NCBI GenBank assembly: GCA_965116595.1 | Contig: OZ220708.1 | Location: forward strand, 682,001-746,000 | DNA: 64,000 nt | Reading direction: 5' to 3' | Source of the DNA: G963663315 sp963668255 | GTDB lineage: Bacteria > Pseudomonadota > Gammaproteobacteria > Arenicellales > Poriferihabitantaceae | Shown here: one piece after another, positions 1 through 9,237 of the stretch | Layout: each line of letters begins with the position of its first letter | Numbering within the stretch: the first letter of the stretch is position 1 | The notes under the pieces: generated by a model | Database searches by the model: none | Told to the model about the DNA's origin: nothing | What the model saw: only the letters and a program-made list of their open reading frames with translations | Translations under genes and position numbers: made by a program

Positions 1-953
1 CATCCGCGTGGTTTGAAACCGGCAGCAGCTACCCCCGGGAGTCGATTGACATCTGTGATCAGGCGGATGCGATTCTGAAAGGCACGATCGGGCTGAGTCA
101 CGAGGAATCGAAGAACATTCCGGTTGACGAGCAACCCGAGCGTGGCGCCCTGCTCCCGATGCGCCGCCGATATGATACTTTTGCCAATTTCAGGCCGGTT
201 TATCTGCCTCCATCGCTCAGTCATTTCTCACCTCTTCGACCTGAAATCATTGGTGATGGCATCGATATCATGATCATCCGCGAACTGGTTGGCGGAATTT
301 ATTTCGGAGAAAAGGAAACCGGTATCAATCAACAGGGATTACGTTATGTCAGGGAAACGCTCGAATACGATGAAAGACTGATCAAACGAACCGTCGATGT
401 CGCATTCTCTACAGCCATGAAGCGCAGAAAGAAGCTGCACAATATCCACAAGAGCAATGTCTTGAAATCCAGTATTCTGTGGACAGATATAATAGAGGAG
501 ACCGCTCGGGATTTTCCCGAGGTGGAAATCGTCCACATGCTGGTAGATGCCGCCGCAACCCATTTATGCCTGAACCCGGGACAATTCGATGTCATGTTGA
601 TGGAGAACATGTTTGGCGATATTCTCAGCGATCAGGCTGGCGGCATACTCGGATCACTGGGGCTGATGCCTTCTGCCTGTATGGGGCCGGACAAATCCTA
701 TTACGAACCTTCGCATGGCTCTGCGCCGGATATTGCCGGCAAGAACATCGCCAATCCGTATTCGATGATCGGTTCCGTAGCCATGATGCTCGATATGAGT
801 TTCAACATGGCTGAAGAAGCCAGAAATTTGTGGGCAGCGATGGGGTCTGTATTTGCCGCCGGTTATTCGACTGCTGATTTATCCAGACCCGGCATGACCG
901 TGACCATGGTCAGCACTGATGAGTTTGGCGACCGGGTGGTAGACGCGCTGTAG
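1..953 (+). CDS. leuB: 3-isopropylmalate dehydrogenase-like protein (5' end missing)
   Basis: The reading frame is already open at the left edge, so the gene begins outside the window. The visible part belongs to the isocitrate/isopropylmalate dehydrogenase family, which oxidatively decarboxylates 2-hydroxy acids with NAD(P). Supporting segments are the IIRELVGGIYFGEK stretch, the downstream LMENMFGDILSDQAGG metal/substrate region and the YEPSHGSAPDIAGK loop near the C-terminus. LeuB proper acts in leucine synthesis. No leuA, leuC or leuD lies in the window, and the usual GGPKW segment is absent where ILKGTIGL is found, so a related 2-hydroxy-acid dehydrogenase is possible. It converges on the M24 peptidase gene. 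Confidence 0.75.
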   Translation, partial: SAWFETGSSYPRESIDICDQADAILKGTIGLSHEESKNIPVDEQPERGALLPMRRRYDTFANFRPVYLPPSLSHFSPLRPEIIGDGIDIMIIRELVGGIYFGEKETGINQQGLRYVRETLEYDERLIKRTVDVAFSTAMKRRKKLHNIHKSNVLKSSILWTDIIEETARDFPEVEIVHMLVDAAATHLCLNPGQFDVMLMENMFGDILSDQAGGILGSLGLMPSACMGPDKSYYEPSHGSAPDIAGKNIANPYSMIGSVAMMLDMSFNMAEEARNLWAAMGSVFAAGYSTADLSRPGMTVTMVSTDEFGDRVVDAL

Positions 954-966
954 CCGACCGGTTCCG

Positions 967-2130
967 CTATATCACCATCAATTCCCGACCGACACGACGG
1001 GTTAACCACTCAGCCCCGTGTTCGGTAATCACGATATTCTCTTCATGAACCATTTGCCTGCCGGGAGCAAAGCTCATCCCGGGTTCCAGGGTAATAATCA
1101 TTCCTGCTTTCAGCACGGTATTATCCGTCGCTGTGTTCGACGGTCTCTCTGTCAATTCGATGCCCAGCCCATGACCAAGTCGCCCGACCTGATTACCCAG
1201 AGACCCTCCGGCAAGCAAGACCTGATTCATTGCATTGTAAATTCCGGTTGTGGTTGAACCTGGTTTTGCAGCCTTGAAACCTGCCTCGGTTGCATCCCAC
1301 ACGACCTCATGCGCACGCCTGGTTGCATCATCCGCATAACCAAAAGACCAGTTTCGATCAAAGTCACAAAAATAGCCGTCAAATGTGGAGCCAGTGTCGA
1401 TAATCAGCAAATCTCCCTCGGACACGCACCTGTCAGTGGGGCCCATGATGATACTGTCATACCCGCCCGGCCCCGAACCGGCCACGATGTAGGAAACCGA
1501 ATCGGCGCCTCGTTGCAGAATATCGATCTTCAGCCTGCTCACAATCTGTGCTTCAGTCATGCCCGTCCGGGCATAATCCGGCAATGACTGGAACGCTGTT
1601 GACACGACCTGGCATATATAACGGGTCTTTTCGATTTCCAGCGCCGACTTGACCATCCTCAAACGATGCATTTGTCCGGCGATATCGACGAACTGATATT
1701 CAGGCAATTCCCGCTTCAACCAGTCAAAATTGTGGATCGGCATGCGTATCGTGCTTTCGGCGCCCAGGGTCATACCTATACGGCCATGTTTTCGCGGCAG
1801 ATTTTTAAACAGGTCAATCAGCAATGATATTCCATCGTCCTCAGGGCGCGGGGAGGCCCAACACCGGATATCCTCGACCCAGGTCTGCGCCATGCCGCTG
1901 ACGCCGATTTCAGGAATCACGGCAACCGGCTTTCCCTGTGCGGGAAGAATCAGGAACCACGGGCGCGTCGGACTTTGCCAGAACTGGGTCAGAAAACCGG
2001 AAAAATAACGTACGTTCGGCTCAGTGGTCAGCAGGATCGCGTCCATTTTCCGGTCATGCATGATTTCCTGCATGGCTGCGGTACGGGTTTCAAACTCGGA
2101 TTCAGGGAACCCCCTTGCCGGAACCTGCAT
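967..2130 (-). CDS. M24 family metallopeptidase (Xaa-Pro aminopeptidase-like)
   Basis: A 387-residue cytosolic enzyme of the creatinase/prolidase fold. An N-terminal creatinase-like domain (about residues 15-150) precedes the pita-bread catalytic domain. The metal ligands are visible: an Asp pair in the DTGSTFDGYFCDFDRNW region, His in GHGLGIELTE, Glu in TLEPGM and Glu in HEENIVITE. The family includes proline-specific aminopeptidases and hydrolases of creatine, ectoine and related amidines or amides, and the substrate cannot be read here. The ATG start lies one base after the stop of the upstream aminotransferase gene, so the two are very likely co-transcribed and translationally coupled. 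That suggests the peptidase/hydrolase releases an amino acid that the partner then transaminates. Confidence 0.85.
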   Translation of the reverse strand: MQVPARGFPESEFETRTAAMQEIMHDRKMDAILLTTEPNVRYFSGFLTQFWQSPTRPWFLILPAQGKPVAVIPEIGVSGMAQTWVEDIRCWASPRPEDDGISLLIDLFKNLPRKHGRIGMTLGAESTIRMPIHNFDWLKRELPEYQFVDIAGQMHRLRMVKSALEIEKTRYICQVVSTAFQSLPDYARTGMTEAQIVSRLKIDILQRGADSVSYIVAGSGPGGYDSIIMGPTDRCVSEGDLLIIDTGSTFDGYFCDFDRNWSFGYADDATRRAHEVVWDATEAGFKAAKPGSTTTGIYNAMNQVLLAGGSLGNQVGRLGHGLGIELTERPSNTATDNTVLKAGMIITLEPGMSFAPGRQMVHEENIVITEHGAEWLTRRVGRELMVI

Positions 2131-2131
2131 A

Positions 2132-3271
2132 TCAAGTGCCTGTGTGCACCAGGCTATCGGCCAGCGTCTGCTTTAATATACCAAGGCACTGCTCTACATA
2201 TTGCGCCCTGCTGGCCTGCCCCATCATGCCGATTCTCCAGATTTTCCCTGCCATCGCCCCCAGTCCGGCGCCGATGTCCAAACCGTAATTGTCCAGCAGC
2301 TTTTTTCTGAAAGGGGCGTCCGCTATTCCGGGCGGAATGACCACCGTGTTCAACTGCGGCAATCGACAGGAGGCGTCAACCAGTAAATCCAGGCCCATTT
2401 CCTCAAGGCCGGCAACCAGGGATTGATGGTTGCGCTGATGACGCCGCCATGCGTTTTCGAGACCTTCTTCGTGGACCATCAGCAAGGCTTCATGGAGGGC
2501 ATACAAGGTATTTACAGGGGCGGTATGGTGATAGGAGCGTCCACCATCGCTTCCCCAGTAGCCCATGACCAGATTGACGTCGAGAAACCAGCTTTGCACC
2601 TTGCTTGACCTGCCTTTTATCTTATCCAGTGCGGATTCCGATAAGGTAACTGGTGAGAGCCCCGGGAAACTGGAAAGACATTTCTGGCTTCCAGAATAAA
2701 CTGCATCCAATTCCCATTCATCCACCTTGAGCGGCGCACCGGCAAGCGAGGTCACGGTATCCACGATTACCAGGGCATCGTAATCATGGGCAAGCCGGGC
2801 AATCATCTGTGCATCTGACATCGCGCCGGTGGATGTTTCTGCGTGGACGAAAGTCACAAGTCTGGCATCCCTGTGTTGTTTCAACGCCTGTTCGACCTTG
2901 TCAATGCTGACCGGCTGACCCCAGGCATCTTCCACCACAATTGCAGTCCCGCCACAGCGCTCGACATTTTCTTTCATCCGTCCGCCAAAAACACCATTAA
3001 TACAGACAATTACCTTGTCACCCGGTTCCACCAGATTGACGAAACACATCTCCATGCCAGCCGAGCCAGGTGCACTGACTGGCATGGTCATATAATTTTC
3101 TGTTTGAAAGGCATACTGTAAAAGATGTTTTATCTCATCCATCAGATCCACAAAAGCCGGATCAAGATGCCCTATGGTCGGTCTGGCTGAAGCCTCCAGC
3201 ACCCGATTATGTACCATGGTAGGACCAGGGCCCATCAATAATCTTTTTGGCGGCACGAAAGACTGATACAT
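2132..3271 (-). CDS. Class V aminotransferase (alanine/serine-glyoxylate type)
   Basis: A PLP-dependent fold-type I aminotransferase related to alanine-glyoxylate and serine-glyoxylate aminotransferases. Evidence includes the N-terminal LLMGPGPTMVHNRVL segment, the GSAGMEMC phosphate-binding region, the IVDTVTSLAG aspartate that contacts the PLP ring nitrogen, and the Schiff-base lysine in SGSQKCLSSFPGLSP. I chose the ATG at 3271 over an upstream in-frame start at 3385. It is preceded by an AAGAGA ribosome site at good spacing, and family members begin near this point; this gives 379 residues. It lies directly upstream of the M24 peptidase gene (1-base gap). Facing genes to the right are serine-synthesis genes, which fits serine/glyoxylate amino-group traffic, but the exact substrate pair is not decidable. 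Confidence 0.85.
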   Translation of the reverse strand: MYQSFVPPKRLLMGPGPTMVHNRVLEASARPTIGHLDPAFVDLMDEIKHLLQYAFQTENYMTMPVSAPGSAGMEMCFVNLVEPGDKVIVCINGVFGGRMKENVERCGGTAIVVEDAWGQPVSIDKVEQALKQHRDARLVTFVHAETSTGAMSDAQMIARLAHDYDALVIVDTVTSLAGAPLKVDEWELDAVYSGSQKCLSSFPGLSPVTLSESALDKIKGRSSKVQSWFLDVNLVMGYWGSDGGRSYHHTAPVNTLYALHEALLMVHEEGLENAWRRHQRNHQSLVAGLEEMGLDLLVDASCRLPQLNTVVIPPGIADAPFRKKLLDNYGLDIGAGLGAMAGKIWRIGMMGQASRAQYVEQCLGILKQTLADSLVHTGT

Positions 3272-3400
3272 AATGGATTCTCTTGAATTCGGAGCGCGAT
3301 CATACAGGGAGTGTGAATGAAATCCAATCAGGATAGTTGATATTTTTATTACACCAATAGATTTTCCCTGTACGAAAACATACACAACATCAGGGCAACT

Positions 3401-3429
3401 TTGGTATTATCGCGACCCTTTGGTACAGT
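3401..3429 (+). promoter_or_regulatory. Candidate sigma-70 promoter of the serine-synthesis genes
   Basis: TTGGTA at 3401-3406 and TACAGT at 3424-3429 are separated by 17 bases. Transcription would start about 13 bases before the ATG of the dehydrogenase at 3449, leaving a very short leader. Each box differs from consensus at two or fewer positions. This is prediction from sequence only. Confidence 0.4.
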
Positions 3430-3448
3430 AATTAAATCAGACTCCTAC

Positions 3449-4408
3449 ATGAAAATTCTTATTGCTGACAGTTTCCCTGAATCCCATATCAACGAATTAA
3501 CTCGCCTGGGTCATGAAGTTAAGTCAAATCCGGCGCTTGGCGCCGGTACCCTGCCACAGGCAATAGTGGACCACTCAGCGTTGATCGTCAGAAGCACTCA
3601 AGTCACCGCCGACACCCTGGCATCAGGGAAATCATTGAAACTGGTGATACGGGCGGGCGCTGGTACCAATACCATAGACAAATCCGATGCCGCAGACAGG
3701 GGTATCCGTGTGTGCAATGTACCGGGCGCAAACTCCATTGCCGTTGCTGAACTGGTGATGGGCCTGATCATCGCGATTGACCGGAATATCGCCGCTAATG
3801 CAACAGACCTGAAAAACAGGGTGTGGAACAAAAAGAAATATTCCTCGGGCCGGGGGTTGTATGGCCAGAAACTCGGGATTCTGGGTCTCGGTGCAATTGG
3901 TCTTGCAGTAGCCGAGCGGGCGCGAGCATTTGGGATTGGGGTCTACGCAATGGCAAAACAAGGTCGCTCGATTGACGCAGAAAAGAGGATTTCAGATGCC
4001 GGAATCATACAGTTGGATTCCCTGGATGAAATTCTTATGACCTGCGATATCATCACCCTTCATATGCCCTCCACTGACAACACCAGAAACATGGTAAATC
4101 AATCATTTCTGAATAAAATGAAGGACGGCGCCACTTTGATCAACACTTCGCGGGGCGATCTGGTTGACGAAGCGGCACTGCTTGAGGCAATGGAAACAAA
4201 AAGTATCCGCGCTGGACTGGATGTTTTCAGAAACGAACCTGATTCCGGATGCGGCAGTTTCGAATCTGCCCTGGCAAATCACGATTCGGTGTGCGGCACC
4301 CATCACATTGGCGCCTCGACCGGTCAGGCACAGACTGCTGTTGCCAATGGCGTAATTGACGTGATCAATTCTTTCGTCAACGGTAAATTAATAAATTGTG
4401 TCAACTGA
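3449..4408 (+). CDS. D-3-phosphoglycerate dehydrogenase-like 2-hydroxyacid dehydrogenase
   Basis: A 319-residue D-isomer-specific 2-hydroxyacid dehydrogenase, probably the first enzyme of serine synthesis (3-phosphoglycerate to 3-phosphohydroxypyruvate, NAD). The Rossmann loop GILGLGAIG, the catalytic Arg region (LVIRAGAGTNTID), the NTSRGDLVDEAAL stretch and the catalytic His in THHIGAST are all present. There is no C-terminal ACT domain, so this is the short, non-serine-regulated form. The ATG at 3449 is preferred over an upstream TTG at 3401 because family homology begins at MKILIADSF. serC follows 67 bases downstream and then a DUF1015 gene, a combination recurrent in bacteria. The gene context supports SerA function, although short members can also be glyoxylate or hydroxypyruvate reductases. 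Confidence 0.82.
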   Translation: MKILIADSFPESHINELTRLGHEVKSNPALGAGTLPQAIVDHSALIVRSTQVTADTLASGKSLKLVIRAGAGTNTIDKSDAADRGIRVCNVPGANSIAVAELVMGLIIAIDRNIAANATDLKNRVWNKKKYSSGRGLYGQKLGILGLGAIGLAVAERARAFGIGVYAMAKQGRSIDAEKRISDAGIIQLDSLDEILMTCDIITLHMPSTDNTRNMVNQSFLNKMKDGATLINTSRGDLVDEAALLEAMETKSIRAGLDVFRNEPDSGCGSFESALANHDSVCGTHHIGASTGQAQTAVANGVIDVINSFVNGKLINCVN

Positions 4409-4475
4409 CCACTGCGTATTTCTACTGAATATACTGGCTGCACCACACTAAAGACCCACAATCGGAAACAGACTG

Positions 4476-5564
4476 ATGACCAACCGAAAACACAATTTCA
4501 GTGCAGGCCCATGCACTTTACCCCTGGAAGTATTGATCGATGCCCAAAATGAATTCATTGATTACCAGGGAGCGGGCATGTCGCTGTTTGAAATGAGTCA
4601 TCGAGGCAAGCACTTTGTTGAAGTCACGGAAGAAGCCATGAAACTGGCGATGGAAGCATTCGAAGTACCCGACGATTTCAGTGTTTTGTTCCTGCAGGGC
4701 GGAGCCATGCTGCAGTTTTCAATGGTACCCATGAATCTGTTGAATGCAGGTCAAAAAGCGGCCTATATCAATTCCGGCAGTTGGGCCAAAGGTGCAATTA
4801 CTGATGCCAGGGAATACGGCGACATCTATATTGCGTGGGACGGGTCCGGGCACAATTTCACCCGCATGCCATTGTCGCATGAACTGGAAGCCCTTCAGGA
4901 CAATACCCGATATCTTCATATAACAACCAATGAAACCATTGGCGGAATACGTTTTGCCGAATGGCCGGATGTAAAAGTTCCACTGGTCGGAGACATGTCT
5001 TCGGAATATATGGCCCGCCCGATACCCTGGGAAAAGTTCGATCTGGTTTACGGGGGCGCCCAAAAAAACCTTGGACCGGCCGGAATGGCAGTCGTGTTTA
5101 TCCGGAATTCGATCCTGGAGTCCTGTAACAGAAACATGGGAAGCTACCTTCGGTATGACATCCAGCAATCGAAAGGTTCAATGTTTAATACCCCGCCGAT
5201 GTTTCCAATCTACATGTTTGGCAAAATCCTGAAATGGATGATAAGACAAGGTGGCCTGCAGGCAATGGAAACTGCTGCGGCAGAAAAATCAGACATCCTG
5301 TACAACACCATCGATGCCAGCGGCGGATACTACAATTGTCCGGTCGAGACGGCCAGCCGGTCGCATATGAACGTTGTATTCCGGCTTGGGGATGAAGACC
5401 TTGAAAAGAAATTCCTTGGTCAGGCCGAGTTGGCTGATTTGATGAACCTCAAAGGGCATCGCAGTGTAGGAGGTTGTCGGGCAAGTATATATAATGCGAT
5501 GCCAAAATCCAGTGTTGAAGCACTGGCGCAATTCATGCGTGAATTTGAGCGAAACAACGGCTGA
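4476..5564 (+). CDS. serC: Phosphoserine aminotransferase
   Basis: A 362-residue class V aminotransferase converting 3-phosphohydroxypyruvate and glutamate to phosphoserine and 2-oxoglutarate. The same enzyme also serves pyridoxal phosphate synthesis in gammaproteobacteria. Diagnostic features are the N-terminal NFSAGPCTLPLEVL, the GAGMSLFEMSHR segment, FLQGGAMLQF, the aspartate in LVGDMSSEYMARP and the PLP lysine in YGGAQKNLGPAG. The length is typical of the family. It lies between the phosphoglycerate-dehydrogenase-like gene and DUF1015 on the same strand, with only 15 bases to the next gene. Confidence 0.95.
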   Translation: MTNRKHNFSAGPCTLPLEVLIDAQNEFIDYQGAGMSLFEMSHRGKHFVEVTEEAMKLAMEAFEVPDDFSVLFLQGGAMLQFSMVPMNLLNAGQKAAYINSGSWAKGAITDAREYGDIYIAWDGSGHNFTRMPLSHELEALQDNTRYLHITTNETIGGIRFAEWPDVKVPLVGDMSSEYMARPIPWEKFDLVYGGAQKNLGPAGMAVVFIRNSILESCNRNMGSYLRYDIQQSKGSMFNTPPMFPIYMFGKILKWMIRQGGLQAMETAAAEKSDILYNTIDASGGYYNCPVETASRSHMNVVFRLGDEDLEKKFLGQAELADLMNLKGHRSVGGCRASIYNAMPKSSVEALAQFMREFERNNG

Positions 5565-5579
5565 CAGGTAACCCATTCA

Positions 5580-6839
5580 ATGCCAGAAATAAAACCATTC
5601 AATGGCTTTTTGATCAACGCCGACCATGCCCGGGAAGTAGTCTCTCCTGCCTATGATTCAGTTTCACCACAACAACGCAGGATTTTCGTAGAAAACAACC
5701 CGCGTAATTTTCTGAATACCATGCGGTTGCTTGAGGACTTGCCTGAAGAGATCCACCAGACCTCCGAGCAACTCCTGCTGTCGAACAAGGCGAACCTCGA
5801 TAAATTGTTGTCCGATGGGTCGTTCGATGCATTTGATCAACCCTGTTTATTTCTTTATCAACTCGATACCGGCGAGCATGTACAGACCGGTGTAGTGTGT
5901 GAAGTTGCAGTAGACGAATATGAACGGGGCGCTATGCGCAAACACGAAAACACCCGCAGTGACAAGGAAGACCTGCTTGCGCAATATTTGGCCGTAGTGG
6001 GTGTATCGTCGAGTCCGATATGTCTGACCTATAGTCAGGACACGGATATCGACCAGTGTGTTCAACAAATACTCAAAAACCATCCTGATCTGGAGTTTTC
6101 CGGCACGGATGGGGTCCTGCAGAAAATCTGGCGTATAGCAGACCATGAGATTCAGGCGGAACTGATCGAACTGTTCGGCCATATTAAAACCACCTATCTG
6201 ACTGATGGTCATCACCGCGCCGCCTCCGGGTACCGTTATGCCAAAATCATGCGCGATAAATATGGCAACTCCAAAGAAGAACCCTGGAATCAATTACTGG
6301 TAGCTTTGTTTCCGGACAACCAGCTCAAATTATTGCCATTTCATCGTTGTGTCAAAGATTCAAATGGCTTGACTGAGACAGCCATTATCGATGCATTGAA
6401 AGCCTGCTTCGATGTCCACAAACTCGCCGATCAAACCAGCTTTGAAGCCGCCCGGCATGGTGAATTTGGTATGTACCTGAACAAAGGATGGTATCGACTG
6501 AACGTCAAACCCGAATTTATTGAAGAGGATAACCCGGTCGATTCCCTGGATGTAACGATTTTACAGAATCTGATCCTTGATCCGATTCTCGGGATCACAG
6601 ATATGCGCAGCAATCCGCGTCTCGACTATATTGCCGGTATCAGCACAGACGAAGACTTCAAACAAAAATGTGATGAAGGATGGGAAATTGTATTTTCCTG
6701 CCATGCAACCTCCATGAACCAATTGATGGAAGTTGCCGATGCCGGCGCATTGATGCCACCCAAGTCCACCTATTTCGATCCCAAATGCCGTTCTGGAATT
6801 TTTGTCAGATTCAAACGGGATTGTCAAAACTCCGATTAA
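5580..6839 (+). CDS. DUF1015 family protein
   Basis: A 419-residue soluble protein of the DUF1015 family. It is recognised by the N-terminal VVSPAYDSV segment, the HENTRSDKEDLL stretch, the conserved YLTDGHHRAASGYRYA motif in the centre and the Asp/Asn-rich C-terminal half (DMRSNPRLDYIAG). The family's biochemical role is not established. It is frequently next to serA and serC, as here (15 bases after serC), which suggests a role in serine or phosphoserine metabolism. It converges with cinA on the other strand, with a 137-base spacer in which I see no clear terminator. Confidence 0.85.
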   Translation: MPEIKPFNGFLINADHAREVVSPAYDSVSPQQRRIFVENNPRNFLNTMRLLEDLPEEIHQTSEQLLLSNKANLDKLLSDGSFDAFDQPCLFLYQLDTGEHVQTGVVCEVAVDEYERGAMRKHENTRSDKEDLLAQYLAVVGVSSSPICLTYSQDTDIDQCVQQILKNHPDLEFSGTDGVLQKIWRIADHEIQAELIELFGHIKTTYLTDGHHRAASGYRYAKIMRDKYGNSKEEPWNQLLVALFPDNQLKLLPFHRCVKDSNGLTETAIIDALKACFDVHKLADQTSFEAARHGEFGMYLNKGWYRLNVKPEFIEEDNPVDSLDVTILQNLILDPILGITDMRSNPRLDYIAGISTDEDFKQKCDEGWEIVFSCHATSMNQLMEVADAGALMPPKSTYFDPKCRSGIFVRFKRDCQNSD

Positions 6840-6976
6840 CCCGGATATTGCACAAACAAAGAGGCAAGGCTTCTGTAATTCGATTGCAGTTCACGTCAGT
6901 CACTGGACAAACACAGAGACCTGTGTGTACGCCTGTGCGGTATTATCCTGTATCCAGTCTCACTGATCAGATCCGT

Positions 6977-8245
6977 TCAGTATAGTTCAAAGTCAATTCG
7001 CTCCTGCACCGGCAGACCAAGCAGGTAGCGTCTCAAACAATCCAGCGCCAGTTCAACAGCCCCCAGCCGGACCCATTCGGGACTGCCCGGCAAACGTGAA
7101 ATCCGACAGGCGCTGGCTTTGCCACCGGATATTGCAACAATAAAGTCTGCGGCATATTTACCCCCCTCCTGTTTTTCCAACGGCTTCATCAATACCACCA
7201 GAGCATGAGATGAGTTCGAGCGCGCCAAAATTGCATCGGCAAGGCAAATCGCCATTTCCTCCGTAGGTACTCGTATTGACGGAACCGGAATACGTGCGTA
7301 CTTCAGTAACTGTTCAACATCTACCGATACAATTCCGCTGACTATACTGTCGGCGCTGTCTGCCGTGCCTACAAGGCGGGCGGTCACCCTTCCTGCAGTG
7401 TGCATTTCCATAATGCTGATGCTACCCCCGACCTGCTGCAATGCGCGAACTATTTCCTTTTCTACCGACTGGTCATCTTCGCAGAGAATGAAGTTTCCCA
7501 ATCGCTGCCTGACTTCATTCTCCACCGGCGCAATTTTCTGATCAAGTTCTGCCTGTGTAGTCCCGTGGAGCGTCAACTTGATTTCAAGTTGCGGGTAGTG
7601 TGACTGGAACCCGAGTTTTACCGAACCATCATTGACCAGTGTTTCCACTCCATCCAGTATACGATCAGCTCGCGCCTCACCGATACCGAATGTATGAAAG
7701 CGCTTTACCCGGATAAAGACCTGTTCACCGCGCATCAAATGCAATCGGGGAAGAATCTGCTCTTCAAGCATACGCTTTAATTCCACGGGCACTCCAGGGG
7801 TAAAGAAAAATCGGGCACGGCCAATATCCATTGCAAATCCGCAGGCGGTACCGACCGGGTTATCTATCAATTCCGAGCCAACTGGCAGCATCGCCTGCTT
7901 GATGTTGCTGGAAGGCATCTTTCGATCTCTGGAAATATACCAGGCTTCAATTCTGTCCAGCCATTCCCGGGCAAGCTCAAGTTCAACTCCCGCTGCCTGC
8001 GCAGCCGCCTGTTGGGACAGATCATCAACCGTTGGCCCCAGGCCACCATTGACTATCACGGCGTCCGCCCATTGTCCGGCCAGTTGAAACGACCTGACCA
8101 GACTCTCGGGATCATCACCAACCACTGTTCCCCAGATTGGATTGAATCCATTTTCAGTCAGTCGTCTGGCGATATGACTATAGTTGGTATTGACGGTCTT
8201 GCCTGACAGGATTTCATCTCCAGTGCAAAGGATTTCGATTTTCAT
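6977..8245 (-). CDS. cinA: CinA-like competence/damage-inducible protein A
   Basis: A 422-residue protein with an N-terminal MoCF/MoaB-like domain (about residues 1-165: EILCTGDEILSGKTVNTN, and GGLGPTVDD). A middle linker follows, and then a C-terminal CinA/PncC-like domain (about residues 260-410). The family hydrolyses ADP-ribose and/or deamidates nicotinamide mononucleotide in the pyridine-nucleotide cycle. The C-terminal half is less canonical than usual: the typical AESCTGG motif reads EMHTAGR, so the NMN deamidase activity may be altered or lost. The ATG at 8245 is chosen because a GGGTGA ribosome site precedes it; an earlier in-frame start at 8287 lacks one. pncB, another NAD-salvage gene, lies about 4 kb away. 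Confidence 0.85.
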   Translation of the reverse strand: MKIEILCTGDEILSGKTVNTNYSHIARRLTENGFNPIWGTVVGDDPESLVRSFQLAGQWADAVIVNGGLGPTVDDLSQQAAAQAAGVELELAREWLDRIEAWYISRDRKMPSSNIKQAMLPVGSELIDNPVGTACGFAMDIGRARFFFTPGVPVELKRMLEEQILPRLHLMRGEQVFIRVKRFHTFGIGEARADRILDGVETLVNDGSVKLGFQSHYPQLEIKLTLHGTTQAELDQKIAPVENEVRQRLGNFILCEDDQSVEKEIVRALQQVGGSISIMEMHTAGRVTARLVGTADSADSIVSGIVSVDVEQLLKYARIPVPSIRVPTEEMAICLADAILARSNSSHALVVLMKPLEKQEGGKYAADFIVAISGGKASACRISRLPGSPEWVRLGAVELALDCLRRYLLGLPVQERIDFELY

Positions 8246-8362
8246 AGGCATCACCCGATTTATGTAAATGGATAGTATCCCGATCATTCATTGCCAGACA
8301 ACCAGCTTGAAATAAAATCAATTGACTGTCAGGATAGCGCAAAACACGCGGGGAGAAAATTT

Positions 8363-9214
8363 ATGAGTAAAGGTCAATGCCTGTGCGGCAGCGTATCCTG
8401 GGAAATTTCCGGGCAACCCGAAGGCTCCTACCACTGCCACTGCCAGATGTGCAGAAAGGCGCATGGCGCAGCGTATGGCACCTACTACTTTCTGGACAAG
8501 GAAAATTTCTGCTGGACCAGTGATCGGGATACCATCCGGGACTACCATTCCTCTCCCGTATTGACCCGTTCCTTCTGCCAGGCCTGCGGCTCGGTAGTGC
8601 CCAATGCGGATGATACCGGCCGGTTCATGTTCGTTCCGGCCGGATCTCATGACGATGGCCCTGAAATTGACGCACACATATTTGTAGCCTCCAGGGCGCC
8701 CTGGCATGACATTACCGATAACCTGCCGAAACATGACGGCCATCCACCGGTCAATGCGGAGTTGACAGAATTTGATAATCCGCCGCTATCAGCGCCCACT
8801 CCCGGGATAGCCAGAGGAAGCTGCTTATGCGGTGAAGTCCGGTTCGAGGTTACCCTGCCATTCAAAGTGGTGCATAACTGTTACTGTTCCCGATGCAGAC
8901 AAGAGCGTTCAGCCGCGTTCACCACCAATGGGTTCACAGCCGATGATGCAGTCATTTTTACTCAGGGAAGAGACTGCCGGACGAGTTACAAGTTACCTTC
9001 TGCAAAGTATTTCACTCATGTATATTGCAAAAAATGCGGATCAGGATTACCGGGAATCGACGCCGGCAGAAACATCGCCGTCATCCCGTTGGGGGCCCTG
9101 GATGACGACCCGGGATGCAAGGCCGACGACAATATTTTTATCACCAGCAAAGCAGATTGGAGTGAGGTTGATCCGAATCTGCCCGGCTACGACCGATATC
9201 CGCCCCGCAAGTAG
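8363..9214 (+). CDS. Tandem GFA/CENP-V-type zinc protein
   Basis: A 283-residue protein made of two copies of the GFA (glutathione-dependent formaldehyde-activating enzyme-like, CENP-V) zinc fold. Copy 1 shows QCLCGSVSWE, CHCQMCRK and FCQACGS. Copy 2 shows SCLCGEVRFE, CYCSRCRQ and YCKKCGSG. Each copy ends in a similar IFVASRAPW or IFITSKADW stretch followed by a proline-rich tail. The family binds zinc; the original formaldehyde-activating assignment is disputed for most members. Start at 8363 is chosen because GGGGAG sits at ideal distance, while the in-frame TTG at 8291 has no ribosome site. It converges with the Nudix gene. Confidence 0.82.
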   Translation: MSKGQCLCGSVSWEISGQPEGSYHCHCQMCRKAHGAAYGTYYFLDKENFCWTSDRDTIRDYHSSPVLTRSFCQACGSVVPNADDTGRFMFVPAGSHDDGPEIDAHIFVASRAPWHDITDNLPKHDGHPPVNAELTEFDNPPLSAPTPGIARGSCLCGEVRFEVTLPFKVVHNCYCSRCRQERSAAFTTNGFTADDAVIFTQGRDCRTSYKLPSAKYFTHVYCKKCGSGLPGIDAGRNIAVIPLGALDDDPGCKADDNIFITSKADWSEVDPNLPGYDRYPPRK

Positions 9215-9237
9215 CTCAATACCGGGTTATCCAATGA

